Of a stretch of 57,030 bases of DNA, positions 1 to 8,158 are shown in pieces. How positions within the stretch are numbered: position 1 is the stretch's first letter; each line of letters begins with the position of its first letter. The notes under the pieces were generated by a model. It ran no database searches. It was given only the letters and a program-made list of their open reading frames with translations, and had not been told where the DNA came from. The translations under genes and the position numbers were made by a program. The stretch is from contig JAFIEB010000066.1 in assembly GCA_020832735.1 (NCBI GenBank), forward strand, positions 1-57,030, in the 5' to 3' direction. This DNA comes from Oceanicaulis sp. (GTDB lineage Bacteria; Pseudomonadota; Alphaproteobacteria; Caulobacterales; Maricaulaceae).

Positions 1-125
1 CCCCCCCCCTGGCGCCCGCCTTGGGGGGGGGCCCAGTTGGCTTTCATTACGCCACCCATACACCCCACCCGCGCGCGCTGGGGGGTTTTCCCCACCCGGG
101 CCCCCCCCCGGGCGCGGGCGGCGGG
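1..125. other. Low-complexity, probably low-quality sequence end
   Basis: The first ~125 bases are dominated by runs of C and G (9-10 long) with scattered short homopolymers. The leftward oxygenase gene reads well down to about position 125 and then loses family resemblance, although a short downstream stretch (around 30-50) again reads like the family in another frame. That is what base-call or assembly errors at a contig end produce. It is unlikely to be a biological feature. Confidence 0.6.
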
Positions 126-533
126 CAGGGTGAAGGCGTCAAGATGGCGGGCGTAGAACCCGCCTGACGGATACACAGCAAAATGCGCTTCGAATTCGAA
201 CAGGCCCAGAAAGAGAGTGCGGTTCAGTGCCTGGCGCAGACATTCAGCGCCCTCCAGAAAGCGCGCCTGGGCGGGGCTGGAGCCGTCCAGCCAGGCGATG
301 CGGGTGCGCCTGATGGTGCGGTCCTGCTGCTCGTGGCGTCCGCGTCCGACCGCGCCGGCGCGGGTGTCGCCGGTCTCATCCAGCATCAGCGCCTCGGCGC
401 GCAGATCGCGTACGAGGTCTTGATCAAGCGCGCCGGGCGCATGCGCCCAGCCGCGCGTCTCCAGCCCGGCGATCAGGCTGTGAGCGAGGTTCTCTCCGAA
501 CAGGGGCCGGGGCGCGGCGGTGATCTGGCTCAT
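1..533 (-). CDS. 2-oxoglutarate/Fe(II)-dependent dioxygenase, SM-20/PiuC-like, 3' end missing
   Basis: A leftward frame opens at ATG 533 (an in-frame ATG at 545 is the alternative; neither has a clear ribosome site) and runs off the window. The protein starts MSQITAAPRPLFGENL and reaches FYARHLDAF, the HxD iron-binding motif of prolyl-4-hydroxylase-like 2OG-Fe(II) oxygenases, at about residues 125-135. The distal His and the 2OG-binding Arg are not visible, because the sequence after about position 125 is corrupted by homopolymers and then ends. It lies downstream of and co-directional with the sulfotransferase, HAD and msrA genes, about 70 bases from the sulfotransferase stop. The family assignment rests on HxD and its context; the substrate is unknown. 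Confidence 0.6.
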   Translation of the reverse strand, partial: MSQITAAPRPLFGENLAHSLIAGLETRGWAHAPGALDQDLVRDLRAEALMLDETGDTRAGAVGRGRHEQQDRTIRRTRIAWLDGSSPAQARFLEGAECLRQALNRTLFLGLFEFEAHFAVYPSGGFYARHLDAFTLPAARARGGARVGKTPQRARVGCMGGVMKANWAPPQGGRQGG

Positions 534-604
534 CGCCTCGCCCATGCGCCCGCGCGCGGCGCTGCGCAAGATTGCTTGAGCAGGCGGCTCATCCTGCGCG
601 CCTG

Positions 605-1258
605 TCAGGGCGTGTCCGGACCGATCTCGCGCCAGAGCGCCTTGGTGGACTTGTGAAACGCCAGCGACTGGCCGCCCAGCCGGGTGTATTTGCGCTTGAG
701 CAGCACGTTGACGCCGCTGGCCGGCAGCGACCAGTAACGCTCGATCCCTGCGATCACCGCTGCCGGATCGCGCACCAGATCGTCATAATCAATGATATGG
801 CGGTCGCCGGCATGAGCCATCCAGCGCTCGCGGAACGCCGCCAGATCCCGGTGCAGACCCAATTGCTTCGCGCGCGCAATCCAGTCGTCGTCGCTCACGC
901 AGCCGTCGAACGCATCGTTCTTCTGGCGGTACACCCCGGTTTCCTGACCGCGCCGGTAAGCGCGCACGATGTCGTCTGGATGGCGCAGCAGGATCACCTT
1001 GGGCTGGCCGTGCAAAAGGGCCTGATTATTGGTGCTGGGCACGACATGCAGTTTGTAGAGCGTCTGCGACGCAGTGAGATCGGCGGCGGTGTCCGGGTCC
1101 AGCTCCCAGCCGTAATTGTGCTGAATGTGGAAGTTCGGGAATTCGCGCGAACGCTCGCCGGGCCATTTGCGCCACATGTCGCAACGCAGGCCATGGGTGC
1201 GCGCCAGCGTCTCCATCAGGGCCGTGCTGGCGCTTTTGGGTATGGCGATGAGCAGCAT
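605..1258 (-). CDS. Sulfotransferase-family protein
   Basis: A 217-residue protein beginning MLLIAIPKSASTAL; the IPKSASTAL segment (residues 5-13) matches the 5'-phosphosulfate-binding loop of PAPS-dependent sulfotransferases, and the later LLRHPDDIVRAYRRG segment matches the 3'-phosphate-binding region. ATG 1258 was chosen because it follows the HAD stop by 13 bases, has AAGGA-type pairing upstream, and places the loop at the N-terminus; the longer frame would overlap the HAD gene. There is no signal peptide, so it is probably cytoplasmic. The acceptor cannot be told from sequence. It probably forms an operon with the upstream HAD phosphatase and msrA. Confidence 0.75.
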   Translation of the reverse strand: MLLIAIPKSASTALMETLARTHGLRCDMWRKWPGERSREFPNFHIQHNYGWELDPDTAADLTASQTLYKLHVVPSTNNQALLHGQPKVILLRHPDDIVRAYRRGQETGVYRQKNDAFDGCVSDDDWIARAKQLGLHRDLAAFRERWMAHAGDRHIIDYDDLVRDPAAVIAGIERYWSLPASGVNVLLKRKYTRLGGQSLAFHKSTKALWREIGPDTP

Positions 1259-1271
1259 GGCCGTCCTTCCC

Positions 1272-1949
1272 TTAAACGCCGAGCAGGCGCGCCAGCGTGT
1301 CGACATCCTCAGCCCAGGCCGGGGCGCGCGCGCGCACTGTTTCGCGCGCCGTCACGCCGCCAAAGCCGATAAAAGCATCGGCTGCGCCGTCTGCGAAGGC
1401 TTCATAATCGGTCATGCCGTCCCCGACCATCACCGCGCCGCCCGCCCCGGTCTGGCTTTTGAGCGCACGCACCACCACTGCCTTGCCGCCCGAGCGCGAC
1501 AGGGGATTGGCGCCGTCATAGCCGGTCACGCCAGCGCCGGGTCCGGGGCCGTCATATGTGAAGGTGTTGGCCCTGACATCGCCGGGCGAAAATCCCAGAT
1601 CCGCAAGCGCGGGCATGATCAGATCGCCAAAGCCGCCAGAGACCGCCGCCACCGGCCCGCGCCGGCGCAGGCTGGCGAGCAGGCCGGCCATGCCGGGCGT
1701 CGCTTGCGCGCGCAGCGCCTCGCGGGCGTCCTCGACGGCGGTTCGGGTGAGCCCGGCCAGCGCCAGGCGCTGGTCCAGCGAGGCGCGGAAATCGAGGGTC
1801 CCGGTCATGCCCCGGTCTGTGATTTCAGACAGGCGGGCGGCGCGCTCAGCCCCGTCGGGCGCGCCCGCCAGCGAGCGCGCCACGGCGAAATCGAGGCTCT
1901 CCACCTTCAGCAGCGTGGAATCCACATCGAAGACGACAAGGCGCGCCAT
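1272..1949 (-). CDS. HAD-superfamily phosphatase, phosphoserine-phosphatase-like
   Basis: A 225-residue protein with the HAD motifs in order: DVDST near residue 8 (nucleophile and acid/base Asp), SGGF near residue 110 (motif II), a Lys near 155, and [10 protein letters not shown] near 175 (motif III, Mg binding). The layout and the helical cap between motifs I and II match the SerB/HAD-IB group. ATG 1949 starts 6 bases after the msrA stop, and the longer frame would run into msrA, so the internal ATG is preferred. It may hydrolyse phosphoserine or a related small phosphate ester; pairing with a sulfotransferase gives no firm substrate clue. Confidence 0.75.
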   Translation of the reverse strand: MARLVVFDVDSTLLKVESLDFAVARSLAGAPDGAERAARLSEITDRGMTGTLDFRASLDQRLALAGLTRTAVEDAREALRAQATPGMAGLLASLRRRGPVAAVSGGFGDLIMPALADLGFSPGDVRANTFTYDGPGPGAGVTGYDGANPLSRSGGKAVVVRALKSQTGAGGAVMVGDGMTDYEAFADGAADAFIGFGGVTARETVRARAPAWAEDVDTLARLLGV

Positions 1950-1954
1950 GCCAC

Positions 1955-2620
1955 TCAGCGCGCCGCGACCCCGGTCCCGATGGGACAGGTCACGCCGGTG
2001 CCGCCAATGCCGCAATACCCGTCCGGGTTCTTGGCCAGATATTGCTGGTGATAGTCCTCGGCATAGTAGAACGGCCCGGCCTCGCGGATCTCGGTGGTGA
2101 CCGCGCCGCGCCCGGCGGCGGAAAGCGCCTGGCCATAAGCTTTGGCGCTGGCTTCGGCGGCGGTGCGCTGGGCCTCATTGGTCCAGTAGATGGCCGACCG
2201 GTACTGGGTGCCGATATCATGACCCTGGCGCATGCCCTGGGTGGGGTCATGGTTTTCCCAGAACACCTTGAGCAGCGCCTCGTGAGATATCTGCGCCGGG
2301 TCATAGACCACGCGCACGGCCTCGGTGTGGCCGGTGCGGCCCGAGCACACCTCCTCATAGGTCGGGTTCGGCGTGACGCCGCCGGCATAGCCGGCCGCGG
2401 TGCTGATCACGCCGGGCAGGCGCCAGAACACCCGCTCCACGCCCCAGAAACAGCCCATCGCCAGGATGATCTCTTCGGCTCCGGCCGGGACCGGCGCCTT
2501 GAGCGCCCCACCCAGCGTATAATGGGTCTGGGCGGTGGGAATGGCCTGGAAACGGCCTGGCAAGGCCTGATCGGCGGGCACCAGAACGGTCTTGAATTCA
2601 CTGTCGCTGCGCAGACGCAT
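1955..2620 (-). CDS. msrA: Peptide-methionine (S)-S-oxide reductase MsrA
   Basis: A 221-residue protein that reduces methionine-S-sulfoxide in oxidised proteins. The catalytic motif GCFWG is present with Cys at about residue 57, followed by the family segments [20 protein letters not shown] and TQYRSAIY. The C-terminal stretch [18 protein letters not shown] carries the cysteines that can resolve the disulfide. The start was set at [10 protein letters not shown] (2620); an upstream in-frame start at 2656 would add 12 residues. No secretion signal is seen. It is first of the leftward core-gene series, ~190 bases from the tRNA-Ser gene, which points the other way. Confidence 0.93.
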   Translation of the reverse strand: MRLRSDSEFKTVLVPADQALPGRFQAIPTAQTHYTLGGALKAPVPAGAEEIILAMGCFWGVERVFWRLPGVISTAAGYAGGVTPNPTYEEVCSGRTGHTEAVRVVYDPAQISHEALLKVFWENHDPTQGMRQGHDIGTQYRSAIYWTNEAQRTAAEASAKAYGQALSAAGRGAVTTEIREAGPFYYAEDYHQQYLAKNPDGYCGIGGTGVTCPIGTGVAAR

Positions 2621-2809
2621 TTCATGCTCCCGGACGAGGCTGGGCCGCGCGTTCACGGACGCATGGCGTCACACAAGATAGGCGCCCGCACGCGCCGCGT
2701 CACGGGCAGGGCGCCGCAGCCCGCTGCACAAGGCCGAGCAGGGCGGCTGAGGGCCATGGCGGGCGCGCTTGACCGGCCCGCCAGATCGGCTAGGTTCCGC
2801 GCCCTTGAC

Positions 2810-2899
2810 GGTGAGGTGGCCGAGTGGTCGAAGGCGCACGCCTGGAACGCGTGTAGGCGGGAAACCGTCTCGTGGGTTCGAATCCCACCCTCACCGCCA
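2810..2899 (+). tRNA. tRNA-Ser (anticodon GGA), island insertion site
   Basis: A class II tRNA: acceptor GGTGAGG (2810-2816) pairs with CCTCACC (2889-2895), discriminator G at 2896 and encoded CCA at 2897-2899. The anticodon arm is CACGC-CTGGAAC-GCGTG, giving GGA. A long variable arm (TAGGCGGGAAACCGTCTC) and a T arm with GTTCGAATC follow. The last 15 bases of the tRNA with its CCA lie within a 24-bp sequence repeated at 42006, and an integrase gene starts 108 bases downstream, so the gene is the attachment site of the island while staying intact. Confidence 0.96.
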
Positions 2900-2904
2900 C
2901 CATC
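2881..2904 (+). repeat. Attachment site (attL) at the tRNA-Ser 3' end
   Basis: Bases 2881-2904, from AATCCCACC in the T arm through the CCA and five bases beyond, recur exactly at 42006-42029. Beyond the core the two sites remain alike for another ~200 bases, because both are followed by an integrase gene of one family. This is the expected product of tyrosine-recombinase integration at a tRNA 3' end. Confidence 0.85.
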
Positions 2905-2962
2905 TCGAAAATCCGTTTCCTTTCATATGGTTACGATTCTGGCCCCCTAAGGGGCGGCCGAA

Positions 2963-2986
2963 ACGTTCCAATTCACTGTTCCAATC
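2963..2986 (+). repeat. Putative integrase arm-type sites (left arm)
   Basis: ACGTTCCAAT at 2963-2972 is followed by the near copy CTGTTCCAAT at 2977-2986, between the attachment core and the integrase start. The same decamer occurs as direct repeats in both right-end copies (33600-33633, 41903-41936) and at 42088-42110. Direct repeats on both flanks of an att core are typical arm-type integrase binding sites; the role is inferred from position only. Confidence 0.5.
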
Positions 2987-3007
2987 CCGGTTTGCGGGGC
3001 TGGCGCA

Positions 3008-4714
3008 ATGAGCCGGCGGCGCGTCCAGCACCTCGTCTCAAGAGGGCCGGGCTATCAGGTTCGCCTTCCCATACCCGTGGACCTTCAGCCCGTCCTGGAA
3101 CGCAAGGAACTGCGCTGGTCAGTCAGAACGCGTGAGCCCTCCGTGGCGGCAAGGCGTGTATTGAAGACGACTCTCGCGTTTTGGCGGCTGTGCGATAAGC
3201 TCCGTGACATGAAAGAACTGACCGTCTCAGAAGCGCAGCAAATCGCGCGCGCTTTCTATGCCAAGCAAACCGCTGCCTACGCGTCGCCACCCCCGATAGC
3301 CGACGACAAGATCGACTACGAGATCGGCTATCAGGAGCTGCTCGCTGACGAGTACATCACGGCGCGAGAGGACCAGATCAAGGCGCGTTCCTTTGGTTCG
3401 GAGGTGACAGTTCCAGCCAAGCAGCAGGTGGAAGCCGGTGGATTTCAGATGCCTGACCCGGGCAGCGAAGCTTTCCGGGCGCTTTGTGAGGGCATTGCAC
3501 GGGCGCAGATTGAAAATGCTCGGTTCGTCCTGTTTCGGCAGGACGCGCTGTTGGGAGGCTACCAGCCGCAGGATGAACTCTTTCGGGGCGCTTCCCCGCT
3601 GGAACCTTCTACCCAGTTGCTGCAATCAAGTGCAGCTCCCGCTGGGCTGACCCTTGCGGAGGCGGTTGGGCGGCATGTGGATTTCTATTCATCAGGCCCT
3701 TCAGCTTGGGAGCCCAAAACGAAGGAAGAGAAGGAGCGGACATTCAGTCTCGTTCTGCGCCTCTGGGGGCCAGAGCTGCCGGTGCGAGCCATCAGCACCG
3801 AGCACGTCCGAAAGCTCCGTGACTTCATTCAGGCCCTCAAGCCTCGCGTACGGGTCGATATTGACGCGCTTGACGATATGACGGCCTCCGCGCAGGGCGA
3901 ACGTCTGAATCCCAAAACGGCCTCGAAATACTTTGGGTACGTCAAAACGCTGCTCAACTGGCTGGACGCCGAAGGTTACATTGACGGCATACCGGGTTCA
4001 TCGGTGAAACTGGCGGTTCCGAAATCGGCGATGAAGCGAACTGTGCGCCCGTTTACGCCAGACGAATTGAATTCGATTTTTTCATCACCGCTGTATGCAG
4101 GCTTCAAGTCTCGCAGCCAGCGCCATCTGCCAGGGCAAAAGAAGGCCCAGGACGGCATCTACTGGATGTTCCTGCTGGCGCTCTATGCCGGAATGCGGGA
4201 GGGCGAGGTGCTGCAGCTTCGAAAGGCGGACCTGCATCTCGATCATTCTGTGCCTCACATTGATATTCAGGAGGAGCTCGATCTCAAAACGGCGTCTTCG
4301 GTCAGAAAAATTCCCATCCACCCTGACCTTATGGCTTTCGGGCTGGCATCATGGGTTGCTCGTCGGCCAAAGCAGGCGGAACACCGTCTGTTCTATGAGA
4401 TCCAGTTAGGTTCTGCTGGCCATCGCACCAGCGCCGCCTCGAAGCGCCTGAACAAGTATCTGGAGCGCATAGCGGTGAAGGCGGGGCGTGAACTCGTGTT
4501 TCATAGTTTCCGGCATTGCTTCAAGGACGCGATGCTCAATGCCGAAGTGCCGAACGACCTGATCAAGCAGTTGCTGGGGCATAAGGACCCGTCGGTGACG
4601 GGGCAATACGGGCAGGGTGCCAATCTCCAGACGCTCCGGAAGCAGGTGGAGAAGCTAGATTTCGAATTGTCGGAATACACGCGCGGCCTGCTGATTTCGA
4701 ATTGTCTGAAGTAG
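3008..4714 (+). CDS. Tyrosine recombinase/integrase of the genomic island
   Basis: A 568-residue integrase. The N-terminal ~60 residues (MSRRRVQHLVSRGPGYQVRL) resemble the short leader domain common in alphaproteobacterial island integrases; a SAM-like core-binding region lies around 215-330 and the catalytic domain around 345-550. Active-site residues are visible: Arg397 in AGMREGEVLQL, His499 and Arg502 in FHSFRHCF, His525 in LLGHKDPSVT and the nucleophile Tyr534 in GQYGQG. It starts at ATG 3008, 108 bases after the tRNA CCA, and is transcribed away from the attachment site. All catalytic residues are present, so it may be active. A truncated relative sits beyond the right end of the island. 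Confidence 0.93.
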   Translation: MSRRRVQHLVSRGPGYQVRLPIPVDLQPVLERKELRWSVRTREPSVAARRVLKTTLAFWRLCDKLRDMKELTVSEAQQIARAFYAKQTAAYASPPPIADDKIDYEIGYQELLADEYITAREDQIKARSFGSEVTVPAKQQVEAGGFQMPDPGSEAFRALCEGIARAQIENARFVLFRQDALLGGYQPQDELFRGASPLEPSTQLLQSSAAPAGLTLAEAVGRHVDFYSSGPSAWEPKTKEEKERTFSLVLRLWGPELPVRAISTEHVRKLRDFIQALKPRVRVDIDALDDMTASAQGERLNPKTASKYFGYVKTLLNWLDAEGYIDGIPGSSVKLAVPKSAMKRTVRPFTPDELNSIFSSPLYAGFKSRSQRHLPGQKKAQDGIYWMFLLALYAGMREGEVLQLRKADLHLDHSVPHIDIQEELDLKTASSVRKIPIHPDLMAFGLASWVARRPKQAEHRLFYEIQLGSAGHRTSAASKRLNKYLERIAVKAGRELVFHSFRHCFKDAMLNAEVPNDLIKQLLGHKDPSVTGQYGQGANLQTLRKQVEKLDFELSEYTRGLLISNCLK

Positions 4715-4872
4715 CGGCGGACAGCGTTTCGGACTTCACTGCTGCCCTCGTTATGCATCCTCTGGGCAGTTGATATGGCCCGTGGATTAAAGGGTGAGCT
4801 AGCGAGGGTGGCGTGACATCGCAAGTCAGTCCCTGAAGGGAGCGGGCGATGGAGCGGGGAGGGTTCGAGGTT

Positions 4873-5220
4873 TTATCGAACTATCAGGTCAACGGCGGTA
4901 TTGATCCGTTTGACGTCTTCGGGAGAAAGCGTCCGTATGCGGTCAATCAGGGTGCGGGTGTCCATTGGCAGGGCCATCGTAGTGCTTTCTTCTTCTCCAC
5001 CAAACAAGAATTGTGCATCCACTTGCAGGGTCGAGCACAAGCGGGCAATCGTCTCAAATGACGGTTGAGTAGTGCCGCGCTCCAGCCTGCCGACCATATC
5101 GACGCTCATCGAAATGGCGTCGGCCAAAGCCTCCTGTGTCAGCTGACGCCGTTTGCGCGCCTCATTGAGACGGCGCCCGAAGACAGCTTTCAGTTCAGAT
5201 TCCGAAACCCGTTTGCTCAT
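4873..5220 (-). CDS. XRE-family helix-turn-helix regulator
   Basis: A 115-residue protein with a Cro/CI-type HTH at about residues 11-68 (FGRRLNEARKRRQLTQEAL, then MSVDMVGRLERGTTQPSFETIARLCSTL). The remaining ~45 residues may serve in dimerisation. It is divergent from the membrane protein starting at 5333, so the 112-base gap probably holds its operator. A phage/plasmid-type repressor next to the integrase is typical of mobile islands. Targets are unknown. Confidence 0.85.
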   Translation of the reverse strand: MSKRVSESELKAVFGRRLNEARKRRQLTQEALADAISMSVDMVGRLERGTTQPSFETIARLCSTLQVDAQFLFGGEEESTTMALPMDTRTLIDRIRTLSPEDVKRINTAVDLIVR

Positions 5221-5332
5221 TGAACCTGAATAAGAAGTCTGATTGCTCGCAAACAGCGACCATCATTCTTGCTCCGTCCAAAAATCCAGAATAGAATTCA
5301 AGAAAGTTGGTTGTTCTGATGCGAGGATATCT

Positions 5333-6718
5333 ATGAGCGTTGAGGGTCGTAGCCGAACAATTGGTTCGCGCATTTGGGAGGTGGCGTGCTGGGGCGTGGG
5401 CAGCGTCTTTTTCGCTAGCGCAATCTCGCTCATTAGCCCTCTGCTAGCCTACGCAGTCGCAATCGCGGGGGCTGTTGCAGCCGTGCTTACCTTTCTCGGC
5501 AAGTTGCGGGTTTCCAGATTTGGCAATCTACGGGCAGCTGGCGCGTTGTGGGTCTCATTCGTGCTGGTGATATCGGCTGTAGGCATTCAGACCCGGGACG
5601 CGGAGGACGCTCGTGAAGAGGCGGAAATGGCGGCTCTCCGTGAATCCTCGCCCGCGCAGTACCTTGCCCGCATCAGGGAAGATCGTGGCGAGGACGTATG
5701 GCTAGGTGAACTCGAGCGCCTGGACCCGGACGCCTTTCGAAGAGAGATCGAGGCGCGGGAGCGGGTTGTCGCTGAAGCGCAGGCCAATGCCGCTGAAAGC
5801 GAAAGAGTGCCCGAGCCGCAAGGCGGCCCAGTAGGTGATCGTGCTCCCCAAGGCCCGTTCCAAGCTATGGACTGGGCCGAAAGTGACATTGGCCGCCCGG
5901 TGACCCTGCCTACGAGGACAGCTGATGTTTCAGACTTCCTGGACCGGGTGGACGCGTATTCTGAGCTAGTGCACCGTTTGGAGCGGTACGCGATAGACTC
6001 GGAATTGCGCGAGCGCCTCGGTCGGTTCCGCGTCGAGCTGGTCGAGTTCCAGCGCCGCGAATTTCCGCGGGTGAGGGATGCGTTGGGGCCAGCAATGCGG
6101 AGGGGCCTCTGGATCGACAACGCCTCCGCCCGCACTATCGGAGAGGGCTATAGGACCATTGAAATAACGAGTTTTCGTTATGTGTTGAATGTCAACATTC
6201 AGCGAGACTACGAAACGGTGCAAGAATCGCTGAGGCGTCTTCGCTTCACTCGTGCTGTCTTTCGCCAGCCAGAGGGCGGTTCAGGAGCAAGGTATAATGT
6301 GGGCCGGTTTGCGCCCGCCGATGACGAGATCGTAGTTTGGCGGAATGGTTTCGCCCTGGAAGTAGAGGCCCCAACTGAGCGCGTGCAAAGCCCCTCATTT
6401 GAAGCGTCTCGGCCAGGGATACTCGGAACATGGACGGCCGATTGCGGGGTGCCGTGCGAAATCTCAATCGAGGTGGCTACGTCAGGAGATGTAGACACCG
6501 TGTGGCGCTTTTCCGATGGATCAACTGGAAGGCGACCGTTGGGAACGCCAACCATTTCCGATGGCGCATATCATTTTCGGTTCACGGATCAAACAGGGCT
6601 TGATCTCGGTGAGCACCTAATCGTCCGGCCCTCTGGAGAATTGTCTGTCTTTGATCGACTGGGACTCACCATGACAGGGGAGGTGGTTGATGAAGTTGAT
6701 TTTGAGCTCTTTGAGTAG
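5333..6718 (+). CDS. Uncharacterised membrane protein
   Basis: A 461-residue protein not recognised as a known family. ATG 5333 has GAGG about 6 bases upstream; a longer frame begins at 5243 without support. Residues ~15-50 and ~65-85 are hydrophobic and likely span the membrane two or three times. An acidic, Arg/Glu-rich helical stretch with coiled-coil character follows (~90-175), then a helical middle part and a C-terminal region (~365-460) that looks beta-rich, with GTWTADCGVPCEISIEV and WRFSDGSTGR. It is divergent from the XRE gene. Function unknown. Confidence 0.6.
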   Translation: MSVEGRSRTIGSRIWEVACWGVGSVFFASAISLISPLLAYAVAIAGAVAAVLTFLGKLRVSRFGNLRAAGALWVSFVLVISAVGIQTRDAEDAREEAEMAALRESSPAQYLARIREDRGEDVWLGELERLDPDAFRREIEARERVVAEAQANAAESERVPEPQGGPVGDRAPQGPFQAMDWAESDIGRPVTLPTRTADVSDFLDRVDAYSELVHRLERYAIDSELRERLGRFRVELVEFQRREFPRVRDALGPAMRRGLWIDNASARTIGEGYRTIEITSFRYVLNVNIQRDYETVQESLRRLRFTRAVFRQPEGGSGARYNVGRFAPADDEIVVWRNGFALEVEAPTERVQSPSFEASRPGILGTWTADCGVPCEISIEVATSGDVDTVWRFSDGSTGRRPLGTPTISDGAYHFRFTDQTGLDLGEHLIVRPSGELSVFDRLGLTMTGEVVDEVDFELFE

Positions 6719-6917
6719 GGGTGTTCAACCAGAATGGCAGCGGACAATTGCAACGGCATCGGCGGTTGCCCCATCAGATAGCTGCACATAATGGCTGTCC
6801 TTTCTTGATTCCTTCAACTTCAAGAATGTTGCTCTGTGAGATGTATTGTGATTAGATATAGCTTGGTGCAGGGCGTCGCTTACTCTCGGGTGTGGAAGAC
6901 ACCTTTGAGGGTCCAAT

Positions 6918-8042
6918 TTGAGCGCCAACCAGATCAAAATCGCTGACGCCTACACCTTTCCCTCTAACAGCCCAGCGATAGGAGTGGAAAAGGAGCGTGT
7001 AGCAAAGGTCATTCAGGCAACGAACACACACAAGATCGTATTGCTCAAGCCTGTTATCGATAAGCTGCGCCTGACTTTCTCTGGGAAAGGTGTGATCGGA
7101 CACATCGATGGCCTGCAAGCCGAGGCGTACTGGAGCGACGTGCACAGTCTCGCCTATGGCCTGGCGAAAGAGTGCGATGACCCGAATATTACTTCCTGTC
7201 AGGTAGACGGCTATTTTACAGGGCTGCGTGTGGATCTGGGAGGCGGTGCGGTGGCCACCTTCGGGATTAAACCGAAACGGCAAAAGGGCGCAGCTGTACG
7301 CCTAGAGTTCAATCCCTCAAAACTCACTGAAACTAGCATTCAGCGGCTACAAGACGCTTGGGAAAATATTGAGGGTGGCAACATTCCTTTGGCCGCGCAT
7401 CTGACCTCGGCAAATGTCACACGGTGCGATGTTGCGATTGATTTATTGAACCTTAAGCTGGCGGACTTATTTGTTTATTGTCCAGATGTGTGGAAAGTGT
7501 GGATGTGCTCGACTATGGAAGGTGGGGTTCAGACTCTGAACTTTTACAAAGTAAAGAAGAATTCACCATTCGCCGACCCGAAGAAACGTGCTTGCGTCAT
7601 GGTGTACGACAAGAAAGCGGAACGCGAGTCTTTTGGTGCTGAGCCAGAATTCGGTCAGCTAGCGCATACTCGAATTGAGCTTCAAATCGACAAGAATTCT
7701 CCTTTAAAGAATTTGCCAAAAACAAAATTTCCGGCGAATGAGTGGGTTTTCAGTCGAATAATCGTGAACGCCCCGCCCATTTGTCCAACCCGGTGGCTGC
7801 ACTTTCTGGATAGTGCTCGTTTTCGTGGCTTCGTCGCTGCTGAAAATATGTTGGATGCTTCCGACAAGGCTGCACTCGATGAAGCTGGTGCGGAACCAAC
7901 AAGTCATTTCAAGAATTTGGTCGACAAATCCATCTGGACGCACTGGCCTGGCGCTGTGGGCTCACCTGCCGTTGCGTCGCTATTGAAACTCGCATCCTCA
8001 GAGCCCACAGCGCTTCTAAAAACCAAGATTTTTGTTCTCTGA
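6918..8042 (+). CDS. Rolling-circle replication initiator-like protein (Rep_trans type)
   Basis: A 374-residue protein. TTG 6918 is preceded by GAGGG six bases upstream and no better ATG lies nearby. VTRCDVAIDLLNL at about residue 166-178 and the later CVMVYDKKAERESFG, followed by THTRIELQID-like spacing (here HTRIELQID), match the pattern of the Rep_trans/phage-type replication initiators, in which acidic residues bind metal and a tyrosine nicks the origin strand. The nicking Tyr cannot be assigned by eye. Such genes are common on integrative mobilisable elements that replicate after excision. The gene following, at 8159, is probably associated. The family call is moderate. Confidence 0.55.
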   Translation: MSANQIKIADAYTFPSNSPAIGVEKERVAKVIQATNTHKIVLLKPVIDKLRLTFSGKGVIGHIDGLQAEAYWSDVHSLAYGLAKECDDPNITSCQVDGYFTGLRVDLGGGAVATFGIKPKRQKGAAVRLEFNPSKLTETSIQRLQDAWENIEGGNIPLAAHLTSANVTRCDVAIDLLNLKLADLFVYCPDVWKVWMCSTMEGGVQTLNFYKVKKNSPFADPKKRACVMVYDKKAERESFGAEPEFGQLAHTRIELQIDKNSPLKNLPKTKFPANEWVFSRIIVNAPPICPTRWLHFLDSARFRGFVAAENMLDASDKAALDEAGAEPTSHFKNLVDKSIWTHWPGAVGSPAVASLLKLASSEPTALLKTKIFVL

Positions 8043-8158
8043 GGTCGAGCTGCAATCAATTGCAGATCAGCCTGCGGGGCAATTGACCCTAACGCGCCTT
8101 CAGTCACGATAGTAATGGGCGCGGGTGTTCGCGGCCTCCCGAATTGAGGAGGTCACCT

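Noticed and set aside
2943-2955. CCCCTAAGGGG hairpin after the tRNA as a terminator
   Set aside because: No T-run follows and the loop is only two bases; the second att copy lacks the dyad.
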